From assembly GCA_900491605.1 (NCBI GenBank), contig UESW01001599.1, positions 42,179-106,178 on the forward strand: a DNA stretch of 64,000 nucleotides, written 5' to 3'. The position numbers were made by a program, and so were the translations under genes. Source of the DNA: Calamus simplicifolius. Taxonomy: Eukaryota; Streptophyta; Magnoliopsida; Arecales; Arecaceae. Position 1 is the first letter of the stretch. Each line of letters begins with the position of its first letter. The notes below the pieces were generated by a model that made no database searches, was not told the origin of the DNA, and worked only from the letters and a program-made list of their open reading frames with translations. Shown here in pieces: positions 23,424-34,122 of the stretch.

Positions 23424-24200
23424 ACCTTTTTGGTAGCAGAGACAGAGAGAGAACGCGCGGTAGCAGAGAGAGAGAGAGAGAGCGCGCGCGCGCGCTACCA
23501 GCTAAGTATCTGTTTTTTTTTTTCCAGCTAAGTATCTGTATTTTTTTTTTCTTGTAGGAAACTGAAGTGCCAAGATGTCGTCTCCTTCCTTGCAACTGTC
23601 TTGAAGGATTTTAGGTTAGTGTTTTTGAAGTGGCCTTGAGTGGAACTTGACCGCGCTCGGGACTTGTCTGAAGCTCCGAGTCCTCGGCGTTTGAAGGAAG
23701 AAAAGTTCTTTTCTTTCCTTTTCTTCTCTGCAGAAAGTTAGGGCATTTGAGCGTTTTTGAGAACTTTTGGATTTCGTATCGATCAAAAAGAAAATTAGGG
23801 CTCTGAATCTTGTGCAGGGTGTTTAGTATTAGAAGCGCGGGGCAAGGAAGAAGAGGAACTAGGGCTTAGGCTTCTGGGCTTTGCCACAAAAATTGAGAAA
23901 AGTTAGAGCTTTTTCTTTCCAGTCATTGGAAATTAGGGTTTTTCGGCAATCCCTGGCGAGGTGTATTCTGTAGAGTGTCTCTCCGCTTATGTGATTTCTC
24001 CTGGAGAGAAGAACTGGGGTTTTTGGTTGGCTTTGTGGAGGTCAGGGCTGTGCTAGGCTGCAAAGAAGGATAAAGAGTGAATTAGGGTTTGGAAGAAGAT
24101 TTTTTATCACTACTTGCTTCAAGAAATTCGTGGAGCTTAGTCCTGCTATATAGTTTCGATCGGTTCGAAGAGAACTTATCGAGACGAGCGAGACGAAGGA
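23424..24200 (+). other. GA/GC microsatellite and 5'UTR-like DNA
   Basis: (GA)n(GC)n at about 23464-23496, then a short duplication of CCAGCTAAGTATCTGT with T-runs (23497-23550). From 23600 to 24200 the sequence is moderately GC-rich and has several AATTAGGGTTT-like tracts, a texture common in plant 5'UTRs. No coding region is identifiable. Confidence 0.4.
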
Positions 24201-24252
24201 TGGCAGCGAATCATCAGACCAAGAAACGCCAGAACCTTCTAAAGATGAGCAG

Positions 24253-24492
24253 ATGAACGAGGAGACTGAAATTGAGAACCCTATGAGGAAGAACTCTGAG
24301 TTGCAAACAGGAGCTTTCGCAGGAGCTTCTTGGGAATCTGCTTCAATTGAGCAGATTGCTATAAACGATCAGGACACACTAGCTGAACACAAAAATAATG
24401 CTGAAGATTCCAGTCCGCTCATTGAGAGTGCCTCAGATCACAATGAGGCACTAGATATCAGGAGTGTCAAGGAGAAAGAGAGAGTTAGATAA
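24253..24492 (+). CDS. Hypothetical acidic ORF, possible first-exon fragment
   Basis: A 79-residue frame from ATG 24253, and open upstream to about 24150 without another ATG. Its composition is Glu/Ser/Asp-rich, with EENPM-like and ESASDHNEAL segments and no domain I recognise. After the stop at 24490 an overlapping frame stays open for about 40 more codons (LDNALNNAQLDNARSIAT), which could mean a one-base frameshift. It lies tail-to-tail with the heat-shock factor gene and follows a 5'UTR-like stretch, so it may be the truncated start of a host gene. No continuation is found downstream. It could also be chance. Confidence 0.3.
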   Translation: MNEETEIENPMRKNSELQTGAFAGASWESASIEQIAINDQDTLAEHKNNAEDSSPLIESASDHNEALDIRSVKEKERVR

Positions 24493-24594
24493 TGCATTAA
24501 ATAATGCACAATTGGATAATGCCAGATCTATTGCAACAAATATATGTATTTGTCACACGGGAATCGTCATAGATTGTAACAAAAATTATGAGGA

Positions 24595-25192
24595 CTAAAC
24601 ATACTTCAGTTCAGAAGAGAATGGATAATAAGCTCCAGCAGCACCGTTCATCTCCCTACCAGTGAAGTTAGAAACCAATTGAGCCGGACCACCATGGACC
24701 TTCCCCGAGCCCAACCAGCACTTAGCCCCTTCGTCCCCACCTATTGGCGCCACCGTTGCAAGACCTTGGAGGAGGAGGGGGTCTTCTGTCACTTTTGAGA
24801 AGAACGCTGTCAACTGCCTTGTCCTTGCCTCAATTTCTTTCATTCGCCTCCACATCTGCTGCACCTCCTCGTCTGTGGCTCTTTGCTTCTCTTGTAGCTT
24901 TGCCACCAACAGTGCAACTCTTTTCGTCTCTTCCCTTTCTTCCAACAAGTCTAATTCTTCCTTCGTTTTCTTGCTGCTGCTCTTATTTTGGCGGATAATG
25001 TGGTGTAAAAGGTGGGTATGCCCTCTAAGGAATAAGGCGTGGGCGAATTCCCATCGGTCCGGATCCACCTTTCGGAACCCCTGCAAGGAAGAGGCCGAAT
25101 TGCGGATGAATGGAAGTAGCAACAGCAAGTTGTCTGGTTGCAAGTAAGTAAGCCTTAGCTCAACTTATTGTGTGGTTTGCCTTTGGCGGTTG

Positions 25193-25233
<41 letters not shown>

Positions 25234-27752
25234 GAATAATAATTATTGTTAAAATAATAATAGGATAAACTAATGAGTTTTTAATATAATTACTAAATTT
25301 ATATCAAGGATCTGCCTTAAGTTCGTATCTTTTTGTATTAGTTATGGATGAATTAATCAAATATATTCAAAATGATATCCCATGGTGTATGTTATTTACA
25401 GATAATATAGTATTGATTGATGAAATTAAATCTGGAGTAATTGCTAAGCTAGAGATTTGGAAGGAGGCTTTAGAATCTAAAGGTTTTAATGTTAGTAAAA
25501 CAAAACTGAAGACATAATATGTAATTTTAGTGGGAGTAGAAATACAAATAAAGAAATAGTAAAAATTGCAAGCTAAGAGATATCAAGGAGTAAAAAATTT
25601 AGATATTTAGAATTAATTTTTTGGCAAGAAGATACATAGGTGAAGATGTGAATCATAAGTTAAAGCATAATGGATTAAGTGAGGAGTGCTTTGGGAGTAT
25701 TGTATGATCGGTAATCCCATTAAAATTGAAAGAAAAATTCTATAAAAATGCTATTAGGCCAGCTATGCTATATGGAATATAGTGTTGGGCAATATTAAAA
25801 CAATATGTGAATAAATTAAGTGTAACAGAAATGCGTATGTTAAAATGGATATGTGGTAAAACTTTAAAAGATAGAATTAGAAATAAACATATAAGAGAAA
25901 TGAAGGAGTAAACCCAATTGAAGATAAAATGAGAAAAAATCGATTATGGTGGTTTGGACATATACAACGTAGACCTTTAGATGCTCCAGTTAGAAAGAGT
26001 AATTTTTTAATAATTCATAGTAAAGATAAAGGTAAAGGTAGACATAAACTACTATGGATAAAAATAATTAAAAAAGATATAACTATTTATAATTTGAATA
26101 TCGACTTGATCCTGAATAGAGCAGAGTGGAAGAAGCATATTTATGTAGCTGACCCCATGTAATGGAAAAAGGCTTAGATGAGTTAAGTAGAGTAGAAAAG
26201 AGAGAAAAAGATTGTAATCTTTTTTTATTTAAAAAAAGAAAATAAAAATAAAATTTATAAAGCATTCCTCTCCCTCTCTCTTTGAAGCTAAGCTTTAGAG
26301 AAGGAATAGAGGAGAGTAGATAACCGTTTTTTTTTTTTTTCACCTTCTTTATTTCACCTTCCTCCTAAACATAAGGCTTTATGATCCCTTCTTTTTTCTT
26401 CTTCTTCTTCTTTTCCTTTCCTATGGTTTTTCTTTTTCTTTCTTTTCTTTCCTTTCTTTCTATCCTTTTCTTTCCAAATAAATCCTAATCAGAGCTGCTA
26501 ATTTTCTTAGTAGCTCTAGTTCTAATAGTTGTGATGACTTAATTCTAATAATTACTTATTGGGATGCAATGCATCTCAGGACCACTCAATATATACATAT
26601 CTAAACATATATTATTGGCAATCTTTTAAATTAGATTTTCTAAAAATTAATTTTAATGGTTTGATAAGGTTTCATTGTGCGGGTACTAACTTCTTGTTTG
26701 AAAATTCTTCTGGTTGAATATTATTTGCTGGATCCATTCCGATTCAAATGCCTTAATATTCATTGCAAAGTTGACAGCTACTTCGGCTGCGATGATATCT
26801 TAACTGAATGAAGATTTAGAATGCATCCATCTCAGAGCTATATTTTCCAATGCCGGGAATGCTTTCTGTTAACACGTTTCTACATAGGGCAACGAAGCTA
26901 TGAATTTCTAATTAGTAGATATATAGCACACATGTTTGAGGAGTCAGGCTTTAGAATGCAAATTATACACCTAGCTCGATTTGATTTTGGAGGCTGATAC
27001 TCAAGGCAGATATTATAACAACCTCGTTGCAACCCCCATAAATAGAAATTCAACTTATATACGTGGCATACATATATGTAGAGGATTAGTGTAACTTTTT
27101 GGAGGAGCGAGCATTAGTATAATTGAAGTTCTAAAATGCAGCGCAGACCTTGCAGTCCGACTTGCTTCAGAGTTGACCTCGGCCAAATCGTTGTGCCTAA
27201 CAGTGGAAGGATAAGCAAATATATGTCGACGTATCTTTGATAAATTTTAGTGAAATTTGTTTCAAAAATGTAACTCATGGTGACGGCTCTAAACGCTTCG
27301 TACTATCACGGGTTTAGTGCTGATCATAAACATGTATTATTTAAATTTAAGCAAGCGTTCAACAATTGGCAACCTAAAATCCAGGCGATTTGTTTGAACT
27401 GTGTACCAAAGGCCAAAGAATATATCGCGTCAGATTCAAGGGAGTTGTTGCAATTCAAACCAGATGCAATTTATGAGCATTAGCAACTAAATATGTTGAT
27501 GAATTTATATTAAACTCACGTAGAAGTTGAGTTGACGGACAAAGCTGGCGAAGTTGCTGTGCTTGAAGTGGAAGGGTAGGAGGTGAAGTGAGAAGGCAAA
27601 GGGGTCGACGACCACGAAGCTGCTGTTCTCCTTCTCCCCCATGCAATAACGGAGTCCGTCACCGGGTCATCGACCATCCGGTAAGTCTTCACCACGAAGA
27701 GGGCGGGTTCGCCACCGCCATCCCTGCTTTTTTGGTCGTTCACGTCTTCCAT
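24595..27752 (-). CDS. Class C heat stress transcription factor, two exons, one-base frameshift in exon 1
   Basis: Exon 1 runs 27752-27520 (ATG at 27752, donor TAC|GTGAGT) and exon 2 25080-24595 (acceptor TTGCAG|GGGTTC, stop at 24595). The intron sits within the Hsf DNA-binding domain, the conserved plant Hsf position. Exon 1 has FVVKTYRMVDDP and the recognition-helix part SNFASFVRQLNFY; exon 2 starts GFRKVDPDRWEFAHALFLRG, then a coiled-coil oligomerisation region (LLDLEE-like through EVQQMWRRMKEIEARTRQLTAFF). There is no activator AHA motif, as usual for class C. Expected length is about 239 residues. Codons after VIAWG are out of frame by one base at a five-G run (27641-27646 region); six Gs would restore the frame, so this is either a recent pseudogene or a sequencing error. 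Such proteins bind heat-shock elements and often modulate stress responses. Confidence 0.85.
25196..25232. repeat. (TA)n microsatellite in the Hsf intron
   Basis: About 18 uninterrupted TA units between exon 2 and the LINE relic. Confidence 0.92.
25300..26230 (+). mobile_element. 5'-truncated LINE relic in the Hsf intron
   Basis: Plus-strand translation gives GSALSSYLFVLVMDELI, then WCMLFTDNIVLIDE, which is the RT catalytic block (FADD in active elements, FTDN here). Then come LEIWKEALESKGFNVSKTK and, after many stops, NRLWWFGHIQRRPLDAPVRK near 25940-26000. This is the C-terminal half of a plant LINE RT. Catalytic Asp to Asn plus numerous stops show it is dead. It is antisense to the Hsf gene, which carries it in an otherwise normal intron. 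Confidence 0.8.
26231..27519 (-). other. Remainder of the Hsf intron
   Basis: Pyrimidine-rich microsatellite (TTTCTTTC type, about 26370-26475), then AT-rich sequence to the exon 1 donor. I see no coding region; a 68-codon frame at 27277-27483 has no recognisable domain. Confidence 0.5.
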
Positions 27753-27796
27753 ATATGATATCTAACTAGAGGAGGGAAAGGAAGAAAGGGAACTTA

Positions 27797-28134
27797 GGTA
27801 CCGTTTGAAATAGGGGATAAGAGAGGATATTTTTTGATTCTTTTTTATTTTAAAAGTTATAACTATAAAGGATAATTGGAAATAAAATTAACTAAGGAAT
27901 AATCTATGATTAATCATGATTAATCATGAAATATCTCCTTAATTTATTCCTTAGGAAATGCAGAAATAACTGATTATTCCTTCAATAAGAGTAAAAAGAG
28001 TTATTCTATAAATTTATTTTTGCATTTGATATCATCAATGAAATAGTCAAGAAATATTTCTAAAAATAATCTAACGATAAACTTTATCTTATATATTTAT
28101 TCATAAATAATATTTTTTTTTATCAAACATTACC
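27797..28134. mobile_element. Tourist-like MITE (PIF/Harbinger type), TSD TTA
   Basis: 338-bp AT-rich element with imperfect terminal inverted repeats, GGTACCGTTTGAAATA at the left and GGTAATGTTTGATAAA (reverse complement of the right end). It is flanked by TTA at 27794-27796 and 28135-28137. A 3-bp TTA duplication and GGTA-type ends fit Tourist/PIF-Harbinger MITEs. No coding capacity. It ends 44 bp upstream of the Hsf ATG, so it lies in the gene's 5'UTR or core promoter. Confidence 0.65.
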
Positions 28135-28137
28135 TTA

Positions 28138-29735
28138 AATCAGGGAGCAGGACGGACCACACCCTCTCACTGATCTTAAGACTTCAGCTGCTAACTATGG
28201 TAAGTTCGGTGGGGTTTGGAGTGGGCCTCCGGGAGGCAACATTATGCGAGCTGGTTCGCCGATGGACAGCAACGAAGGAATGCTGCCAAAAGATGATGGA
28301 CGCGTGTCCTCTGTCATAGGACCACCAACAGCTATCGTCCACGTCAAAGAGAGAGACAGAGAAGGAAAGAATAAAAATAATCAATTACAATATCTGTTTT
28401 CCTTTAAAAAACAGACAGGATCTGCCTGTCGATCTCCAAGTACTCTAACAACGCATTAACAAAGAGAGGTGGCGTGGGTTAATTGATCCACTTGTAGGCA
28501 TCGTGTTGTTCTCGCTAAATTGTGGTTAACATCGTGTTTGGGATTTGGTTTACGTACGGGGGCCAATAGCTGCGAGGGAAATCGGCGTCGGTCGAGCAAA
28601 AAGAAGGCAGAGATTCCACTGGGAGACTTTGTTTTCCTGAGAGAAACCTATGACCACACAGTGTGTGTGGCTGCGAATCTTCCACCTGGGCGGCCGGCCG
28701 GGCGAACCACATCAAGGGGCGTGATGCATGGCCAGTAACGATTTACGAAGTAGGCACTCATTTAATTTATTCTCTTTTCCAAGGTAAAGGGTGACAAGTT
28801 TCATCTACTTTATTAAAGAGAGGAAGCACAAAGCATCATCTTAACAAATTATTAGGCAAAGACAAAAATTTATAAAAGAATTGAAAGCATTATAGCAAGA
28901 CTAAGCGAATGCCGGAGTAACGATCGGTCACCAAGAGCTCAGCAATATTGGAATATCTTGCAGCACTAACTGCGCAAAGAATCGTGCTATTCGATCCTTT
29001 CCACATATCCGGCAGCAGGCTGCTATGGCCATCGAATCCCGTGCTTTTCTACATATCCATCTGCTCCACAGACTGGTAGGAGACCAAAATGAAAAATTTA
29101 ATAGTAAAGATTGTCATTATGCTTGTTCGGATTTAACGGGAGTAGCCACAATTGAGAACTGAGATGTTTAAGTTCGCATCATCGCAAGAAGAGGAAGCCA
29201 GAGAGCATTAATTTCACCTTGTTTTTCTTTAAAAAATCACCAATATGTAGCTTACTTTTCATGGCAAGCCACATAAAAAATATTTTTTCTTTTAAGCAAT
29301 CTCACCAGTCACCATTGTTTAGGAGCGTGTAAAAAGAGTAACCAAGTAAGACTGCTGTCTCCACCTGATCTGGCGATATTATAGCCACTTATTACTTTTC
29401 TTTTCAACTGGAAAATGGAGACGTCAGAACTTCCCCATTGCTTTTATTCTAGCGTCAGCATCTACAGAAAAATATTATACAAATAAAGAGTAGAGAAGTA
29501 AAGAGAGAGAGAGGAAAGAGGAAGCACTGAGATAACAAGTTTCTTTGAGCTACCTGGAATTACTTCTCCTATTCTCCTCCCAACAGAATTGACAAATCAT
29601 AGGATATAAAGAGATGACTCTGAGGTAAAGCTGCAAATGAACAAAGTCTTGCTTATGCCTGAAAAGAAAGAAGGCCTTGCGGAGACCCACTCTGAAAAAG
29701 AATTTTTTTATTAAATTTTTTTTAAATTTTCCCTG
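28138..29735. other. Intergenic DNA upstream of the Hsf gene
   Basis: No gene supported. Short open frames near 28244-28459 and 28520-28738 have no recognisable domains. A GA-rich tract lies near 29490-29525. This is probably distal promoter and intergenic DNA. Confidence 0.4.
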
Positions 29736-30214
29736 TTGCTACAAGAAAAAAAGGTTTTTTTCAACTGAAAACCTTCGTTGAAAAAATGGTGATGAAAATC
29801 GTTGAATTTTTTTTTTCTTGATGGATTTTAAGTCATTGGAACCGTTGGTAAAACTCTTAATGGTAAAAAAAAACAAAAAATGATGATAAGGAAGTTGTTG
29901 AAAAAGTTTAGTTTTTATGGAAGAATAATTTTGTTAGAAAAAACTACATTTATAACGGAAAGTTATTCATCAGAAAAAATAAATTAATTAATTTTTATGA
30001 AGAAAATAATTTTTTTTAAAAAACGTATTTATGACAAAAAGTTATTCATTCAAAAAAAATAATTAATTTTTATAATAAAATAATTCTGTTAAAATTTTGT
30101 ATTTATAACGAAAAGTTATTTGTAAAAAAATTATTTTTATGATGAAATAATTCTGTTAAAAAAGCTGTATTAATTATGATGAAAAGTTATCTATCAGAAA
30201 AAAATAAACTCTTT
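29736..30214. repeat. CACTA-type terminal and subterminal repeat block
   Basis: Starts TTGCTACAAGAAAAAAAGG, close to the common CACTA end CACTACAAGAAA but with the first bases altered. It continues with about four units of 80-90 bp carrying TTTATGA(T/C)GAAAAGTTAT and ATAATT(C/T)TGTTA. This is the usual arrangement of CACTA subterminal repeats. No matching right end is found, so it may be a truncated older CACTA into which the next element inserted, or the outer end of the same element. Confidence 0.5.
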
Positions 30215-32633
30215 CACTACAATGGTATTACTATTGGGAATAATTGAAAGTTTTAATAACAAATATATTCGTTGGCAAAAGATTTAGGTATCTTATATAT
30301 ACCTATTTTTAGCAACGACTATAAATATACTCATTGGGAGAGGTATATTACTGAAATTAATATTCAATCAGTTATTAAATATTTACCTACCAATGCTAAA
30401 AAAATTAAAATAAAATTTTAAAACTAATTAAACAAACCATAAAATTTAATCAAACTACACAATTTATCCATCATAGACATATTACAAGTTCACATATATG
30501 TATCAACATAATTACATATAGTTATACCTAACCTAACTAGTAACCAGCTAAATTCCAATAAAACAAAACAAAGTTTTGTTTACATTATATGATATTTCAG
30601 CCATGAAGATGTTCGCAATAATAAAATGATTGGACTCGTTCCTTTGCTCTGCGTTAATTCAACATACATCCAAATCAAATAAACATGAAAATTAATCTCA
30701 ATTACATAATTCATGTAAATTAATCTCAATTAATTACATAATTTATTAACGTAGTGAAACCACTTTACAATAATAAATATACCTCAAGAAAGTGATGTTT
30801 GTTCTACTTGCCCTCCCACTTGCTTTATTACCAAATTCATTAATATTGTAGGTTTCTTTTTTACATTTTGTAACTCCTTTTCGGTATCCTTAAATTTTTT
30901 CTTCATGCAATTCCTTTACAGTGGTTTCAAGTCTTAATTATGTAGTTTTAGCTTTTTTCTCGGTTTGTTCAATTCTTATCTCAGCATTTTCTGCTCTTTT
31001 TATTGCATCTACCATCATGGTCTTTGATTCTTGAGCTTGAATAAACCTCAAAGTAGATTGATTTGAACACATTTCTTTATAAAGAAGATGATGACGTTTA
31101 TTTGGACTAAAAATATATATAAATATTTCTTTATTTTTAAAAAAAAATATTTTTTTTCATCATGTTTCTATTTAAGTTCTTTCACTTGTGCCTGCATTGA
31201 AATTTAAATTCTCAAATGATTAACAAATTTTATAAAAAAAGAAGAAGTAGATTTATGATCGGACAGGCAAATGGAGTAGGATCAAGTTGTCCTTCCTGAA
31301 GAAGAATAAATGCATATCGTGAGGGTTGCTGGCATTTTCATGATAAATATCATCCCTTTCATCTTGTCACATCAGATTTATCTTTTTTTACTTTTTGGTT
31401 AAAATGTTTGTGATGATTATTTATGCTGTCTTCTTTTCTCTACAAAAGAAAGTAAGGAGAACCTAAACACGCAGGCCATCTAAATCTCAACGCTGAAAAC
31501 TAATTAAACAAATCAATCCATGGGAGGAGATCCCAACGTTGAAAATAATTTTAATGTTTTTGAGTGAAAGTAAAGTCTTGAAGGTGGATCAATAAGTGCT
31601 GGTACATTATATATTCCAACAACGTCTATTTAGACAACAAAATGGTAAGTTTTGAAAAGATTCATTCCCTATGCAATAGCACTTGTATACTATAAGCTAC
31701 CATTGTAAGTATAGTCACGATTCTCGTTTTAATGATTACATCAACATAAAACATAGCAACTTCTACCTGATATTTAGGTCTTCATGAAATTTATTTAAAA
31801 AATGTTCCATAAAGACCTATCATATCCAGTACAATGTTCCATAATTTTATTGCTTCAATAAATAGATTGAGCCTATATGATACAGATAGTGGTTCAAGTA
31901 AGATGAGCAGTATTATATAAAAGGCATGCTACTCTACAAGTTGCATATCAAGAAAAGGAAGCAAAATCACAAGACACCTCCTTTTTATCGTTTAAGTAGT
32001 CTGGAGTCCTAGGAAACATGGATATTCCAAAACTGGCACCATGTCAGTATTCGATACATATTGGATATCATCCACATGGATACAGCACTGGCTGTGTCCG
32101 ATACAAAAATAAGTATCCTCGTTATTTTATTATTTATTTGGAACTCAGATTCTCGTTGGATACATCTGGATGCTACTCTGAACACTCCAAGGTTACTTCC
32201 CTGATACTTTAGTATAAGCAATAGACTAGGAGCCCAAGCCAAGTAAGTTCTGAACTTGGATTTCTACATGGGTCCAAATTTAAGACAATCAATTATTTGA
32301 TTTTATTTGGATCATTTTTTTAATTGCTTAGTTTTTTGCTGGATTCTTGATTTTTGCTACCCCATCCTTATCAAAGTTTTCGTAGGCTGCATCTTTCTTT
32401 CAATTTCGTTGTTGGTTTGAGCAAACCCACATATATTTCCAATGTAATAGGATATAGCATGTGTTCCACTATATCATATGTTTGCTGTCTGCTTTTCCTT
32501 TCTGACTATTAATAATGTACATGACAGCGTGTCATGTATGGACTAGGCTAGCATGCCGTTAGCCTATCACATTGTATCATGTTCTCAAGAAGTATCTTAT
32601 AATTTGTGATGTTGGATATTATTATATGGCATT
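30215..32633 (-). mobile_element. Left part of a CACTA (En/Spm) transposon
   Basis: CACTACAA at 30215-30222 is a canonical CACTA terminus. Minus-strand coding remains of a TNPA-like protein lie at about 30890-31350, and the TNP2 transposase of the same orientation lies right of the Gypsy insertion (50151-53186). The Gypsy element splits the CACTA here, duplicating GCATT (32629-32633 and 48123-48127). The rest, about 31360-32633, is AT-rich without recognisable coding sequence. Confidence 0.6.
30890..31350 (-). pseudogene. TNPA-like (Transposase_24) protein, C-terminal part
   Basis: The minus strand reads STLRFIQAQESKTMMVDAIK, then RAENAEIRIEQTEKKAKTT, a stop, and LRLETTVKELHE, a heptad-like coiled coil as found at the C terminus of Ptta/En/Spm plant transposase proteins. 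The N-terminal part of a matching protein (SKANVENRSKLNMILCTGR) is at about 48880-49842, on the far side of the Gypsy insertion. The pairing is inferred from orientation, order and domain type. Confidence 0.55.
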
Positions 32634-32762
32634 TGTTGAGGGGTAAAATCGTCATTGCATTAACAACCATGCGAAAGGGCTAAGATCAGCTCGATCCCCC
32701 CCGCCTGCTACATTACGCCTATGAAGAACGAGCCAACTAATGTGGTCCTGCGGGCCAGGCAA

Positions 32763-33440
32763 CTTATGGCTCGATTCTATCGAGCCACCCATAGCTCGGC
32801 TCTTACCGAGCTTCCCATAGCTCGGCCTCCCCAAGCTTCCCATAGCTCGGCTCTTACCAAGCTTCTCATAGCTCGGCTTCCCCGAGCTTCCATAGCTCGG
32901 CCTCCCCGAGCTCCCATAGCTCGGCTCTTACTGAGCTTCCCATAGCTCGGCTTCCCCGAGCTTCCATAGCTCGGCCTCCCCGAGCTTCCCATAGCTCGGC
33001 TCTTACCGAGCTTCCCATAGCTCGGCCTCCCCGAGCTTCCATAGCTCGGCCTCCGCGAGCTTCCCATAGCTCGGCTCTTACCGAGCTTCCCATAGCTCGG
33101 CCTCCCCGAGCTTCCCATAGCTCGGCTTCCCCGAGCTTCCATAGCTCGGCTTCCGTGAGCTTCCCATAGCTCGGCCTCCCCGAGCTCCCATAGCTCGGCT
33201 TCCCCGAGCTTCCCATAGCTCGGCTCTTACCGAGCTTCCCATAGCTCGGCCTCCCCGAGCTTCCATAGCTTGGCTTACCGAGCTTCCCATAGCTCGGCCT
33301 CCCCGAGCTTCCATAGCTCGGCTTCCCCGAGTTTCCATAGCTCGGCCTTCCCGAGCTTCCCATAACTCGGCCTCCTCGAGCTCCCATGGCTCGGCTTCTC
33401 CGAGCCTTCATGGCTCGGCTTCCCTGAGCAATCCATGACT
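32763..33440. repeat. CTCGG(CTTCC)CCGAG tandem hairpin array, 5' LTR
   Basis: Roughly 25 units of 24-28 bp. Each has CTCGG, a 5-6-base spacer (CTTCC, CCTCC or CTCTTA), CCGAG, then CTTCCCATAG or similar. Each unit can fold into a 5-bp stem. The long minus-strand frames over it (for example 33450-32866) are artefacts of the repeat. Confidence 0.9.
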
Positions 33441-33711
33441 CGATACTCACCTCCGTGGAGCCCGATGCGGGAGAGCCTAGTTCTATCGTAATAGAATTCC
33501 AAACAAAGAATCATAATTGAGGAGCGGTCTAGGATCTAGAATAACGGCCTAGAACCTACGTACTCATCAGATCTCAAGCCATCATGGGGCCCTCCCAGCC
33601 GTCGATCCTTTAACAAACAGGATACGGATCTCATCGGCTTCATAACAGCTTGATTCTAATCCTAACAACCTTCAAACCTTCCAGAAGGTGCTCAAGATCC
33701 CGGTGATTGCC

Positions 33712-33717
33712 TATAAA
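33712..33717 (+). promoter_or_regulatory. TATA box of the TAT 5' LTR
   Basis: TATAAA in the context GCCTATAAATGCAGC, conserved at 47794-47799 in the other LTR. It lies about 270 bp downstream of the hairpin array. Confidence 0.6.
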
Positions 33718-34041
33718 TGCAGCATTCTCAGATTCTCTCAGGTATGCGCTCACGGCCCCCGGCTTACTCCCACTCACCCACTCTCTTTCACCTTCACTGC
33801 TCGTCAGCGCTCCCCCAGAGCTCCCGATTAGCCACCCCTGGAGGGACTCCCCGGAGGGATCCTTCTCTCCATTTCTGTTGATCGTCGATCCCTACTGACG
33901 TGAGCGTCGAAGGGTCTTCCACGGAGGGCCACCCCCAACGCCTCTCGCGTGAGAACTTCTGTGTAGGTCCACCCAGGAGGGAGCCCAGATCAGGAGATCG
34001 GCCACGCCCGAGTTAGAGGACAGATCCCAGCGGCAACAGAT

Positions 34042-34057
34042 TGGCGCTAGAGAAAGG
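34042..34057 (+). other. Putative primer-binding site of the TAT element
   Basis: TGGCGCTAGAGAAAGG begins 3 bases after the LTR and starts with the required TGG. I cannot assign the tRNA with confidence. Confidence 0.5.
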
Positions 34058-34122
34058 GCCTCAAGTCCCATCAAAACTTGAAAAAGAAGACAAGGATCTC
34101 GATCTGGAGTGAAACCTCTCCA

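Larger units (their letters stand above)
32634..34038 (+). repeat. 5' LTR of the TAT element (1405 bp)
   Basis: TGTTGAGG...GGCAACA ends. It includes a tandem array of CTCGG-N-CCGAG hairpin units (about 32763-33440) upstream of the TATA box (33712-33717). It is 272 bp longer than the 3' LTR, almost wholly because of the array. Confidence 0.92.

Noticed and set aside
28520..28738. 72-residue frame upstream of the Hsf gene
   Set aside because: No recognisable domain and overlapping frames on both strands; not distinguishable from chance.
32777..33514. Long minus-strand frames encoding repetitive MGSSGRPSYG-like proteins
   Set aside because: They lie wholly in the LTR hairpin array and recur in the 3' LTR array; they are repeat artefacts without promoter or domain.
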